NCBI RefSeq assembly: GCF_001399975.1
Contig: NZ_LKBD01000044.1
Span: 1 to 34,443 of the forward strand
DNA from: Pseudoalteromonas sp. P1-9
GTDB lineage: Bacteria > Pseudomonadota > Gammaproteobacteria > Enterobacterales > Alteromonadaceae
Length of the DNA: 34,443 nucleotides
Direction of reading: 5' to 3'
Both the position numbers and the translations under genes were made by a program. Below the pieces are notes generated by a model. That model was not told the origin of the DNA and did not search any database. It saw nothing but the letters and a program-made list of their open reading frames with translations. Positions 8,422 through 16,488 of the stretch are shown here, piece by piece; positions within the stretch are counted from its first letter, which is position 1, and the number at the start of each line of letters is the position of its first letter.

Positions 8422-8655
8422 ATGCCAACAACAGTAAAGTGCCCTACTTGTCAAAAAGAGGTTATCTGGCAAGAAAGCGCTAAATTTCGCCCTTTTTGTT
8501 CTAAACGCTGTCAACTTATTGATTTAGGCGAATGGTCAGAAGAAAATCATACGATTTCCACACCTCTGACGCCCGAGCAAGCATTTACTCCTGAGTCTAT
8601 CGAAGACATCGAAGCAATGCTTGCTGCAAACCAAGAAGGCTTTTTTAAAGATTAG
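8422..8655 (+). CDS. yacG: DNA gyrase inhibitor YacG, zinc-binding
   Basis: YacG is a small zinc protein that in E. coli binds GyrB and inhibits DNA gyrase. The four zinc ligands are C7, C10 (CPTC), C26 and C30 (FCSKRC), followed by the signature QLIDLGEW. The 77-residue length is slightly above the family norm because of an acidic tail. yacG normally follows coaE and zapD; here it follows the pilB paralogue by 166 bp. That gap holds no other convincing gene, only a 9-bp inverted repeat, GTTAGAGAA (8295-8303) and TTCTCTAAC (8380-8388). Confidence 0.95.
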   Translation: MPTTVKCPTCQKEVIWQESAKFRPFCSKRCQLIDLGEWSEENHTISTPLTPEQAFTPESIEDIEAMLAANQEGFFKD

Positions 8656-8671
8656 TTAACCAAACTTCGGG

Positions 8672-9394
8672 TTAATCAGTAAAGGCCACTGAAATATGTG
8701 AAATAAATAATTCAGATGGCCCTTCAAAACCCGAATCGCTGCCAACCATAATCCATACATCGCCATTATCATTAGCCGTGACAGGAATACTTACCTCGGC
8801 AGTCATCTCTTTCGCAAGATAACGGCTTTCAGCCATACAATCGATACCGTTACTTATATCCCCTACCACCTGACTGTGCTCTCCTCGTTCGCCTTGTGTG
8901 CCTACATCCCAATTAAGGCGATACATGCCATCTTTAAGGCTATTTTTAGGCTGTTCTGAGTGAGTTGCAACTTTGATATAAACGGACTCACCTGGTGGCC
9001 CGCCAATGCCTGCACAATTTGATTGAATATTGGTAACTATGGTGGCTTTAAACGAAAGGTTATAGTGCTTTGCTGGCTTTAAATTATCAATTTTGCCATA
9101 AAGCCCCATAAATAAATCATCTGAACGGTTACTACCATATAAGCGATAGGCATGCTTATCTTCATAAGGAGTTGGTAACTGTTGGTAAGAATATGCCAGT
9201 TCGAAAAAACCTTCCTGCCCTTGCGGATAGTCCGAGAATAGCGCTGAAAAATCATGATGGTCATCATTAAAGTCGATGACGACCGGTTGAGACGTATCTC
9301 GATATTGATGCGAGTCACTATCACACGCAACAGACAGCACACATAATGCCGGCACAACAAATGCCGTTCCTATTTTATTCTTTATATTATTCAT
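8672..9394 (-). CDS. Hypothetical secreted protein, probable lipoprotein
   Basis: I do not recognise a characterised family. The 240-residue protein starts with a basic then hydrophobic signal sequence ending SVAC, so Cys24 could be a lipidation site, although the usual Leu at -3 is Ser. The rest is hydrophilic and mostly beta-like, with a short Asp/His cluster (DFNDDHHDF, about 41-49), a Gly/Pro stretch NCAGIGGPPGESVYIKV and a second cysteine in NGIDCMAES that could pair with it. The start is set by AAGGA about 9 nt upstream. It stands alone between yacG, convergent with a 16-bp gap, and the CpxP-like gene on the same strand. A surface or periplasmic binding role is possible, but nothing shows a ligand. 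Confidence 0.8.
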   Translation of the reverse strand: MNNIKNKIGTAFVVPALCVLSVACDSDSHQYRDTSQPVVIDFNDDHHDFSALFSDYPQGQEGFFELAYSYQQLPTPYEDKHAYRLYGSNRSDDLFMGLYGKIDNLKPAKHYNLSFKATIVTNIQSNCAGIGGPPGESVYIKVATHSEQPKNSLKDGMYRLNWDVGTQGERGEHSQVVGDISNGIDCMAESRYLAKEMTAEVSIPVTANDNGDVWIMVGSDSGFEGPSELFISHISVAFTD

Positions 9395-9545
9395 AATGTA
9401 ATTTCCTTATTGACCTGAAATTACATTAGCGCCTTGGACTGAAAAAAGTGTTTAACTTTGTGATTAAATTAATGAAATTCGTACGCCTCGCGCGGATTAA
9501 ACTGTACAAAAATTCACAAAAATAAATAAAAAAATAAAAAGATGC

Positions 9546-9578
9546 ACTAACCAAACACAAACAATATACTTGGTTAGT
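9546..9578 (-). terminator. Probable terminator of the CpxP/Spy-like gene
   Basis: ACTAACCAA (9546-9554) and TTGGTTAGT (9570-9578) form a 9-bp stem with a 15-nt loop. Read on the minus strand it comes just after the stop of the CpxP-like gene and is followed within a few bases by a T-rich run (9512-9540). The stem is AT-rich, so the strength is uncertain. Confidence 0.55.
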
Positions 9579-9593
9579 TACACTATCTGTTAG

Positions 9594-10049
9594 CTACTTT
9601 TCTGCATGATGCTTTGAACGCTTTTGCTTATTTTTACGTTTCATTACTTTTTTAAGCTTTTCCCGCTGCTCCGTCGTTAACGTATTCCAAACTGCATTTT
9701 TATTTTTCGCTTTCATAACAGCAAGCTCGGTGCGTTCAGTTTGCTGTTTGGCAAGCATTTGCCTAAATGCCACTTCGTCAAATACTTCCGCATGCACAAG
9801 TGCTTTAGCTTTGGCACGCGAATTCGGATTGCGCTCTTTAAATGCTTTTAGCGCTGCCTTTTCTGCATCAGCAATACTTTTTATTTTATCTTGTTGCACC
9901 TTAGTTAAATCTAAACGTGAAATACCGCGCTCTGAAAGTAACATTCGGTACATGTTAAAGCCCTCTTTATGAGGTTTTGCCATTGCTACGCTGCTTGAAA
10001 GTGCTGCAATTGATAATACTGCCGCCGAAACTAACATTTTAAATTTCAT
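9594..10049 (-). CDS. cpxP: CpxP/Spy-family periplasmic stress protein
   Basis: A small periplasmic helical protein of the LTxxQ family, whose members act as chaperones or as negative regulators of CpxA. A signal peptide with the cleavage site VAMA-KP (about residue 24) is followed by the two family repeats, LDLTKVQQDKI and LTTEQREKL, in a highly basic chain ending in a Lys/Arg/His-rich tail. The start at 10049 is favoured over a longer reading frame because GGAG lies 7 nt upstream and the signal peptide begins there; it gives 151 residues. The gene diverges from cpxR across a 154-bp region with CpxR-like half-sites, the arrangement of cpxP and cpxRA in E. coli. That supports cpxP over spy, but sequence alone cannot settle it. 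Confidence 0.85.
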   Translation of the reverse strand: MKFKMLVSAAVLSIAALSSSVAMAKPHKEGFNMYRMLLSERGISRLDLTKVQQDKIKSIADAEKAALKAFKERNPNSRAKAKALVHAEVFDEVAFRQMLAKQQTERTELAVMKAKNKNAVWNTLTTEQREKLKKVMKRKNKQKRSKHHAEK

Positions 10050-10103
10050 AACATTCTCCAGTTGGGTCTTATTTGGTGTTATGGTTACTTTAGCAAGCTC
10101 AAT

Positions 10104-10139
10104 GAAAAGCAACGCAAAGCAATGTAAAGGTTGTGTAAA
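10104..10139. promoter_or_regulatory. Phased array of CpxR-like half-sites
   Basis: Four direct half-sites resembling GTAAA are spaced about one helical turn apart: GAAAA (10104-10108), GCAAA (10114-10118), GTAAA (10124-10128) and GTAAA (10135-10139), with spacers of 5, 5 and 6 bp. The known CpxR box is GTAAA-N5-GTAAA. The last pair matches both half-sites exactly with a 6-bp spacer. The array sits between the divergent cpxP-like and cpxR genes, where it could drive both. Confidence 0.7.
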
Positions 10140-10203
10140 TTGCTTTTTGGCTGCATAAATCCCCCTTAAAATAGGCGTATCAGTTGTATTGCAAGGCAAA
10201 GAA

Positions 10204-10884
10204 ATGAACGTACTTCTAATTGATGATGACATAGAACTTAGCGAGTTACTTACCGAGTACCTTTCTTCACATGAGTTTAATATCACAGCGTGTCACCGCG
10301 GGGATACGGGCTTAGAGCAAGCGCTTGCACAAAACTATGATGTTATTTTACTTGATGTGATGTTACCTGGCCTTGACGGGTTCGAAGTATTAAAACAGCT
10401 ACGCCAAAGCAGACTTACTCCTGTTATTATGCTAACCGCAAAAGGTGAAGATTTTGACCGTATATTTGGCTTAGAACTTGGCGCTGATGATTATTTAGCA
10501 AAGCCATTTAATCACCGCGAATTATTGGCTCGGGTAAAAGCAATCACACGCCGAATCGAAAATATTCAGCAAATGCACAGCAACGCAATTATTGAAGAAA
10601 ATGGCATTAGGCTAACGCCGCATACCCGCGAAGCATTTGCTGCAGAGCAAAAAATTGAGCTTACTGGTACTGAGTTTGAAATTTTGTTTTTACTGTTAAA
10701 CAACCAAGGCGAAATCGTCAGCAAAGAGACAATTAGCGAGCAGGTGCTTGGTCGAAAACTCGCCGCCTTTGATCGCTCTATCGACATGCATGTCAGTAAT
10801 ATTCGTAAAAAAATAGCAGAGCACATCGAGCAAGAAAAAATTAAAACAGTGCGTGGTGCAGGCTATATTTTGCTTGGAAATTAA
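10204..10884 (+). CDS. cpxR: Response regulator of the Cpx envelope stress system
   Basis: An OmpR/PhoB-type response regulator of 226 residues. The receiver domain has the acidic pocket D7-D9, phospho-acceptor D51 (LLDVMLPGLDGF), T78 and K100 (AKPF). The C-terminal winged helix carries LTGTEFEILFLL and the recognition region SIDMHVSNIRKKI. The ATG at 10204 is chosen because AAGG lies 7 nt upstream and MNVLLIDDD matches CpxR N-termini; an in-frame TTG at 10189 is less likely. cpxA follows after 3 nt. The assignment to CpxR rather than another OmpR-family member rests on the adjacent CpxP-like gene, the CpxA-like kinase and the GTAAA array upstream. Confidence 0.93.
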   Translation: MNVLLIDDDIELSELLTEYLSSHEFNITACHRGDTGLEQALAQNYDVILLDVMLPGLDGFEVLKQLRQSRLTPVIMLTAKGEDFDRIFGLELGADDYLAKPFNHRELLARVKAITRRIENIQQMHSNAIIEENGIRLTPHTREAFAAEQKIELTGTEFEILFLLLNNQGEIVSKETISEQVLGRKLAAFDRSIDMHVSNIRKKIAEHIEQEKIKTVRGAGYILLGN

Positions 10885-10887
10885 CTA

Positions 10888-12267
10888 ATGCTAAACAAAT
10901 TTAACCCAAGAAATTACCTGTTTTTTAAAGTATTTAGTTGGTTTTGGCTAACTATTTTATTTACCTTAGCTGTGCTGTTTGTTTTTAGTCAGCTTACTGA
11001 ATCTAATGTTGAGAGTCATAAACTTCATGGCCCCAAGCTTATCAATCTAAAACGTTTGGCAAGTGGTTTAGAGCGCGCACAGCATAAAAAACTCGATAAA
11101 ACACTAGAACAACTAGCATCACACCCGCGCATTGCCCGTCATCGTTTGTTGTATTTTACGCAAATCGATTCCAACCTGTCGTTTTTTAACCAGCAAACTA
11201 CACAACAGACTGATGTAAGTTTACTCGCATTTACCCAACAGCTAGAGCCACAAATTATCACCACAGATAAGTACCGCGCGTTAGGTCCAGTTAAAGTTTC
11301 GTATCAGCAACAAACATTCCTGATGTACGAGATTGAATCTTGGCGTTCAGCGCCACTTGGTTTGCGTATCATTTTAATGCCCGCATGGCTAAAAACACTG
11401 GTCGTTATCGGTGCAACCCTACTTTTAAGCTTGTTATTTAGTCGAACGCTAATAAAACCAATAAATAAAATTAAACGCGCAACTACACAACTTGCTAATG
11501 GACAACTTGATACACGTATTGAAATGAATCGTAAATCAGGCGATGAGCTCACGATGCTTGCAAGCGACTTCAATGTTATGGCGCAGCGCCTAGAATCTTT
11601 AGTCACCAGCCAAAAACGCCTAATGGCCGATGTATCGCATGAGCTACGCTCCCCCTTAACACGCTTACAAATGGCCACAGGGCTTGCACAACTTAAACAA
11701 TCGAGTGAGCAAGAAAGTTATTTATCACGCATCGAAAAAGAAGCGAACAACCTCGAACAGATGATCTCCGATGTATTAAAGCTATCAAGGTTAGAAGCGA
11801 ATAATCAGTATATTCAAAAAGATCTTCAGCCACTGCAATCAATTCTGCAGCAAGTGCTCAAAGATGCGGAATTTGAATCGGAACAACAGCATAAACAGCT
11901 CAAAGTAAACGGCTCTACCAGCAAACAACTCGAGTTAGATGCCGCTCTTATCGCCAGCGCCTTTGAAAATATTTTGCGTAACGCCATTAGGTATGCAAAA
12001 ACAACAATTCACTGCGATATTAAAGATTGCGATAACGCCGTAATTGTAACAATTAGCGATGATGGTGAAGGTGTTGAAGCGTCAGAATTACCTATGCTGC
12101 TTGAACCCTTTTACCGCATTTCACAATCGCGAGAGCGTAATAGCGGTGGCACTGGGTTAGGCTTAGCAATTACCAAACATGCTGTAGAAATACACAAAGG
12201 GACCATTACACTCGAAAACCAACACAATTCAGGCTTAAAAGTAACCATTACGCTAAATCATGACTAA
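10888..12267 (+). CDS. cpxA: Sensor histidine kinase CpxA
   Basis: A 459-residue inner-membrane kinase that phosphorylates CpxR in response to misfolded envelope proteins. TM1 spans about residues 11-34, a periplasmic loop about 35-165, TM2 about 169-189 and HAMP about 188-240. The dimerisation domain has the phospho-acceptor H251 in DVSHELRSPLTRLQ, close to the E. coli CpxA signature. The ATPase domain has the N box NILRNAIRYA (361-370), G1 DDGEGV (391-396) and G2 GGTGLGLAI (420-428). The start is 3 nt after cpxR, and the stop overlaps pldB by 8 nt (ATGACTAA). The kinase, regulator and lipase are thus coupled in translation. Confidence 0.94.
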   Translation: MLNKFNPRNYLFFKVFSWFWLTILFTLAVLFVFSQLTESNVESHKLHGPKLINLKRLASGLERAQHKKLDKTLEQLASHPRIARHRLLYFTQIDSNLSFFNQQTTQQTDVSLLAFTQQLEPQIITTDKYRALGPVKVSYQQQTFLMYEIESWRSAPLGLRIILMPAWLKTLVVIGATLLLSLLFSRTLIKPINKIKRATTQLANGQLDTRIEMNRKSGDELTMLASDFNVMAQRLESLVTSQKRLMADVSHELRSPLTRLQMATGLAQLKQSSEQESYLSRIEKEANNLEQMISDVLKLSRLEANNQYIQKDLQPLQSILQQVLKDAEFESEQQHKQLKVNGSTSKQLELDAALIASAFENILRNAIRYAKTTIHCDIKDCDNAVIVTISDDGEGVEASELPMLLEPFYRISQSRERNSGGTGLGLAITKHAVEIHKGTITLENQHNSGLKVTITLNHD

Positions 12268-13180
12268 ACAACATAACATCGAACAATTCTGGTCAACTGT
12301 AACACACGCTAAGTTAGCGTTTCATGGCAATCAACTTGGCTACACGTTTATAGTACCGAGTAACGCCAAGGCAGCCGTAACCATAGTAAATGGTCGCTGT
12401 GAAAGCTATTTAAAATACCAAGAGCTCGCCTATGACTTTTATAGCAAAGGCTTTGCCGTCTTTATGTGCGACCACATAGGACAAGGCGTCTCAAGCCGTT
12501 TATTACCCGTTACAGATAAAGGCTACATTCATAGTTTCGAGGATTATACGCATGGACTCTCACTCTTTGTTGAACAAGTCGTAGAGCAAAATTGGCAAGG
12601 TAAGCACTATTTACTGGCGCACTCGATGGGCGCTGCTATTAGCTATTTATACTTAGCCAATCATACTCACCCATTTGAAAAAGCTGTGCTCAGTGCCCCT
12701 ATGTTCGGCATTCCAACGCCTGGTTTTCCATACCCTGTAGCAAAATTAATCGTAAATATACTCAGTTTACTTGGCTTAAATACACATTACTTTTTTGGCC
12801 AATCTGGATACCTAGAAAAGCCATTTCAGGACAATCCACTAATGCAATGTGAAACGCGCTACAATGCATTTCGCACCCTTTATAAAGAGAATCCGACATT
12901 GCAGCTCGGTGGGGTAACTGTAGGTTGGCTCAAACAAGCATTTCAGGCAATTGACCAGATCCAATCCACCTCCACAGCATTACCTATTTTATTGATGCAG
13001 GCTGAGCGCGATACGATAGTTGCCAACACGTGGCAAGATAAGGTTGTAGCACGCAATAAAACAATAAAAAAGAAATGTTATCACGGCAGTTTGCATGAGA
13101 TTTTATTTGAGCAAGATGCTATTCGCGATCTTGCTCTAAACGATATTTTTCAATTTTTTAAAACGGATCTTTGTGAATAA
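12260..13180 (+). CDS. pldB: Alpha/beta hydrolase, lysophospholipase L2-like
   Basis: A 306-residue serine hydrolase of the PldB / monoacylglycerol lipase group, expected to hydrolyse lysophospholipids at the inner membrane. NGRCESYLKYQEL near residue 44 and CDHIGQG near 70 are typical of PldB. The nucleophile is S122 in AHSMGA, the likely acid D251 (AERDTIV) and the likely base H279 (GSLHE). No signal peptide is seen. Its start lies inside the end of cpxA, so it is co-translated with the stress system. That makes membrane-lipid turnover a probable Cpx-linked output. Its 3' end overlaps the convergent fieF by 23 nt. Confidence 0.88.
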   Translation: MTKQHNIEQFWSTVTHAKLAFHGNQLGYTFIVPSNAKAAVTIVNGRCESYLKYQELAYDFYSKGFAVFMCDHIGQGVSSRLLPVTDKGYIHSFEDYTHGLSLFVEQVVEQNWQGKHYLLAHSMGAAISYLYLANHTHPFEKAVLSAPMFGIPTPGFPYPVAKLIVNILSLLGLNTHYFFGQSGYLEKPFQDNPLMQCETRYNAFRTLYKENPTLQLGGVTVGWLKQAFQAIDQIQSTSTALPILLMQAERDTIVANTWQDKVVARNKTIKKKCYHGSLHEILFEQDAIRDLALNDIFQFFKTDLCE

Positions 13181-14027
13181 GCACATCCACTTCGCCATCC
13201 ATGATACTGTGAATGGCCTCTTCCACCTCAACCGAAATACGATGAGCATTTGCTAAAGTAAGGTTACTATCAAGCTCTAAATGCAATTGAATAAATTTGG
13301 TAGGCCCGCTTTGACGAGTGCGTAACTCATGAAAACCAAGCACCTCAGAGTGAGATAACACCGCCTGTTCAATTTGCAACTTAATGTCATCCGCTAACTC
13401 TTTATCCATTAAATAATCAGTTGATTCTTTTGCAACATCGTAAGCGTTGTAAAATAAATAACCCGCAATCAGCAAGGTAAATACACCATCACTGTATACC
13501 CAACCAATATTGGCCAGTACAAGGGCAACAATAACACTTAAATTTAACAGCAAATCGCCCTTGTAATGCACTGAATCAGCTTTTATTGCCACAGACTTAG
13601 TTTGCTTTAATGCCCAATGCTGAATTACGATAATTAATAGCGTACACACCAAGGCATAAATACTAACAACAACGCCAGTAAACACAGCTTCGCTTTTTAC
13701 CGGGTTAAATAATCGCTCTACACCATAAAACGCCAGCAAGCACGCGCTACCAGCAATAAATGCTGCTTGCCCAAGCCCTACTAACGATTCAGCTTTACCG
13801 TGACCAAAGCGGTGGTCATCATCTGCTGGTACAAGTGCAATTCGAAGCACCCAAAAGTTAATAGCAGATGCCGTAATATCAAGCAAAGAATCAGTTAACG
13901 AACCCAACATAGTGGTAGAGCCGGTGCTCATCCACGCCCAAAACTTTGCTGCAACCATGGTGCTTGCTAAAACAAGGGTTAAACTGCTCGAAAGTTTAAC
14001 CCAATATGCATAATCTTTTTCTTTCAT
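13158..14027 (-). CDS. fieF: Cation diffusion facilitator, FieF-type iron/zinc exporter
   Basis: A proton-coupled divalent cation exporter of the inner membrane (ferrous iron, zinc). Metal-site motifs are DSLLDITAS (TM2) and HYKGDLLLN (TM5), with HRFGHGKAESL in the TM2-TM3 loop. There are six TM segments and a cytoplasmic domain with LRTRQSGPTKFIQLHLELD, nearly the E. coli FieF sequence. The start at 14027 (MKEKDYAYWV) aligns with FieF N-termini and gives 289 residues. Upstream ATG (14054) and TTG (14063) codons are in frame without a Shine-Dalgarno sequence, so the start is not certain. In E. coli fieF lies beside cpxP; here it is also next to the cpx cluster. The 3' ends of fieF and pldB overlap without a terminator. 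Confidence 0.93.
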   Translation of the reverse strand: MKEKDYAYWVKLSSSLTLVLASTMVAAKFWAWMSTGSTTMLGSLTDSLLDITASAINFWVLRIALVPADDDHRFGHGKAESLVGLGQAAFIAGSACLLAFYGVERLFNPVKSEAVFTGVVVSIYALVCTLLIIVIQHWALKQTKSVAIKADSVHYKGDLLLNLSVIVALVLANIGWVYSDGVFTLLIAGYLFYNAYDVAKESTDYLMDKELADDIKLQIEQAVLSHSEVLGFHELRTRQSGPTKFIQLHLELDSNLTLANAHRISVEVEEAIHSIMDGEVDVLIHKDPF

Positions 14028-14127
14028 TTTTAAAATGACAAACCTTACCTGCATCACGCTCAAAACATATAGTATCTAACCTGAAAGCTTTGTTAAACTA
14101 AGAGAAACTATAAATTTGAGACTTCCC

Positions 14128-14592
14128 ATGCTAGACATTGTACTCTATCAACCAGAAATCCCACCCAACACCGGAAATATTATTCGCCTGTGCGCTAATT
14201 CTGGTTTTAACCTTCACCTTATTGAACCATTAGGCTTTGAATGGGACGACAAAAGAGTGCGTAGAGCTGGGCTAGATTACCATGAGTTTAGCCACGTTGA
14301 ACGTCACGAAAATTTAGATGCCTTTTTTGCTAAAGTACAACCAAAGCGCGTTTTTGCCTGCACTACAAAAGGCTCAGGCCATTACCATAAAGCTAAATTC
14401 GAACGCGGCGACTGTTTAATGTTTGGTCCTGAGACTCGCGGCTTACCAAATGAAGTGATTGAGTCACTGCCAACAGAGCAAAGGCTGCGTATTCCAATGA
14501 TGCCAGATAGCCGCAGCATGAATTTGTCCAATGCCGTTGCCGTATTTATTTACGAAGCGTGGCGTCAGTTTGATTTTGAAGGCGCTGTGTAA
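14128..14592 (+). CDS. trmL: tRNA (cytidine/uridine-2'-O-)-methyltransferase TrmL
   Basis: A SPOUT-family enzyme that methylates the ribose of the wobble nucleotide in tRNA-Leu isoacceptors. The N-terminus LDIVLYQPEIPPNTGNIIRL is almost that of E. coli TrmL, followed by DDKRVRRAGLDYHEF. The knot motifs MFGPETRGLP and MNLSNAVAVF are intact. The start at 14128 gives 154 residues and has TTGAG 7 nt upstream; the TTG at 14116 is part of that sequence and is rejected. The gene is divergent from fieF and convergent with gpsA, sharing a two-way terminator. In E. coli cysE separates trmL from gpsA; it is absent here. Confidence 0.96.
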   Translation: MLDIVLYQPEIPPNTGNIIRLCANSGFNLHLIEPLGFEWDDKRVRRAGLDYHEFSHVERHENLDAFFAKVQPKRVFACTTKGSGHYHKAKFERGDCLMFGPETRGLPNEVIESLPTEQRLRIPMMPDSRSMNLSNAVAVFIYEAWRQFDFEGAV

Positions 14593-14644
14593 ACCAATAA
14601 AACTGAGCTACTTTATCAAAAGATATTCAAGGCTAATAAAAAAT

Positions 14645-14680
14645 AAAGGCTTTACCACACTTATGCGGTAAAGCCTTTTT
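14645..14680. terminator. Bidirectional terminator between trmL and gpsA
   Basis: AAAGGCTTTACC (14645-14656) and GGTAAAGCCTTT (14667-14678) form a perfect 12-bp stem with a 10-nt loop. A T-run follows on the plus strand, and the A-rich left flank gives a U-rich run on the minus strand. It serves both convergent genes. Confidence 0.92.
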
Positions 14681-14710
14681 AAACAGATATAGCTATTTTT
14701 GAAATTAGAA

Positions 14711-15724
14711 CTAAGCTTCCGCTTTTTTCTGTCTGCCAAGTAAGTTCATTGCAGCAAGCTTTACCTCTTGCCCTTTATAAAGCACATTGTAAATTTGCTC
14801 ACAAATTGGCATTTCAATACCACTGCGCTCAGCAAGTAAAAACACTTCTTTGGTATTGCGATAACCTTCAACCACTTGACCAATTTCTTGTTGTGCTTGC
14901 TCAACTGACTGACCTTTTCCAAGCGCTAAACCAAAACGGCGATTACGCGATTGATTGTCGGTACAGGTTAAGATTAAATCACCTAAACCGGCCATTCCCA
15001 TAAAAGTCTCAGGTTTAGCACCAAGAGCAACACCTAAGCGCGACATTTCGGCCAATCCACGGGTGATTAACGCAGTACGTGCATTCGCACCAAAACCAAA
15101 GCCGTCAGAAATACCGGCTCCAATTGCGATCACATTTTTAATCGCACCACCAAGCTGCACACCAACTAAATCATCGTTCGAGTAAACACGGAATGAACGG
15201 CCACAGTGAAGCATCTCAGATACATCATCAACTAATTTTTTATCCGCTGATGACAGTGAAATAGCGGTCGGTAAACCAATAGCCATTTCTTTTGCAAATG
15301 TGGGCCCCGAGAGCACACCTAGGCTCACATCATCACCCAACACTTCCGCAGCAAGTTGCTGTAACAAGCGCCCGGTATTGGGCTCTAGCCCTTTAGTTGC
15401 CCATAGCACTCTCGCCCCCGCTGTTAAATGCGGTTTAATCGCTTTAAGCGTTTCGGAAAATGCGTGACTTGGCACAACCACCAGCACCACATCAGACGAT
15501 GCCACTGTCGCAGCTAAATCATCATTTAATGATAGTGATTCAGGAAACTGTGCACCAGGCAAGTATTGCTGGTTTTCACGTGCTGTTGCTAATGCTTCAA
15601 TATGATCTTTATTGCGGCCCCACAGGACGACATTGTGACCATTTCGTGCAAAACAAATAGCAAGGGCGGTCCCGTATGAGCCCGCCCCTAGTACTGCAAC
15701 AGCATTATCTGCTGAAGTAGTCAT
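14711..15724 (-). CDS. gpsA: Glycerol-3-phosphate dehydrogenase [NAD(P)+]
   Basis: This cytosolic enzyme makes sn-glycerol-3-phosphate from dihydroxyacetone phosphate for phospholipid synthesis. The Rossmann motif VLGAGSYGTALA begins near residue 11. LSGPTFAKE and the catalytic-lysine segment GGAIKNVIAIG lie in the middle, and GMAGLGDLILTC with NRRFG follow in the helical domain. At 337 residues it is full length. It starts 6 nt after secB with no Shine-Dalgarno sequence, so translation probably depends on ribosomes finishing secB. It is the last gene of the yibN-grxC-secB-gpsA operon, the same order as in enterobacteria. Confidence 0.97.
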   Translation of the reverse strand: MTTSADNAVAVLGAGSYGTALAICFARNGHNVVLWGRNKDHIEALATARENQQYLPGAQFPESLSLNDDLAATVASSDVVLVVVPSHAFSETLKAIKPHLTAGARVLWATKGLEPNTGRLLQQLAAEVLGDDVSLGVLSGPTFAKEMAIGLPTAISLSSADKKLVDDVSEMLHCGRSFRVYSNDDLVGVQLGGAIKNVIAIGAGISDGFGFGANARTALITRGLAEMSRLGVALGAKPETFMGMAGLGDLILTCTDNQSRNRRFGLALGKGQSVEQAQQEIGQVVEGYRNTKEVFLLAERSGIEMPICEQIYNVLYKGQEVKLAAMNLLGRQKKAEA

Positions 15725-15730
15725 AATTAA

Positions 15731-16210
15731 TTATGCGTCAGCAGCTTGTGCGGCTTGCTGTTGCACGTATTGTGCAAATAGCGCATCAAAGTTAACTGGC
15801 GCTAAGTTTAACTGTGGGAAAGTACCACGGTTAACCATGTTTGACACAGTTTCACGTGCATATGGGAATAATACGTTCGGGCAGAAAGCACCTAGCATAT
15901 GTGCAAGTTGACCTTCGTTTGCAACACCAATTGCAAAAATACCAGCTTGTTGAACTTCACATAAAAATGCTGTTTCTTCACCAAGTGTCGCATGAACTGT
16001 TACTGAAAGTACCACTTCAAATACGCCGTCTTCTAACTTGTTAGAACGAGTATCTAAGTCAAGTTTAACTTCTGGTGTCCATTCCTTCTGGAAAATAGTT
16101 GGTGAGTTTGGTGTTTCGAAAGAAACGTCTTTCACGTAAATACGTTGAACTGCAAACTGAGGACCTTCTGCTTGTTGTTCTGCGCCTAAGTTTTGATTCT
16201 CTTCTGTCAT
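15731..16210 (-). CDS. secB: Protein-export chaperone SecB
   Basis: SecB is a cytosolic tetrameric chaperone that holds preproteins unfolded and hands them to SecA. The 159-residue protein shows QRIYVKDVSFETPNSP, the LEDGVFEVVLSVTV strand region, HMLGAFCPNVLFPYARE and the late LNLAPVNFDALF segment. An acidic N-terminal extension and an Ala/Gln-rich tail flank the core. The ATG at 16210 has AGGA 7 nt upstream. It lies 21 nt after grxC. SecB substrates in this window may include the secreted peptidases and lipoproteins. Confidence 0.97.
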   Translation of the reverse strand: MTEENQNLGAEQQAEGPQFAVQRIYVKDVSFETPNSPTIFQKEWTPEVKLDLDTRSNKLEDGVFEVVLSVTVHATLGEETAFLCEVQQAGIFAIGVANEGQLAHMLGAFCPNVLFPYARETVSNMVNRGTFPQLNLAPVNFDALFAQYVQQQAAQAADA

Positions 16211-16231
16211 TTTATTTTCCTAAATTTTGTT

Positions 16232-16486
16232 TTAAACAAGCAAACCGTCTAAACGACCAGACTGTTCTAGTGCAAACATATCATCACAACCACCAATGTG
16301 TTGGTCGTTAATAAAAATTTGCGGCACTGTGTATCCACCGTTTGCTTTAGCAATCATTTCATCGCGAAGTTCAGGCTGCGCGGCAATATCAATTTCAGTG
16401 TACTCAACACCTTTTTGCGCTAACAGCATTTTTGCTCGCACACAAAAAGGACATGTTGGTTTCGTGTAAATAACAATATTTGCCAT
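16232..16486 (-). CDS. grxC: Glutaredoxin 3
   Basis: A small glutathione-dependent dithiol oxidoreductase. The active site is C12-P-F-C15 after the first strand, with TVPQIFI (the cis-Pro loop) and GGCDDMFAL for glutathione binding. The 84-residue length matches glutaredoxin 3. It begins 2 nt before the yibN stop region ends, so the two are translated together. The link to secB is conserved across gammaproteobacteria. Confidence 0.96.
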   Translation of the reverse strand: MANIVIYTKPTCPFCVRAKMLLAQKGVEYTEIDIAAQPELRDEMIAKANGGYTVPQIFINDQHIGGCDDMFALEQSGRLDGLLV

Positions 16487-16488
16487 GA

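Noticed and set aside
14749..16311. Plus-strand open frames across gpsA and secB
   Set aside because: They overlap strongly conserved minus-strand genes and have no ribosome sites or recognisable products.
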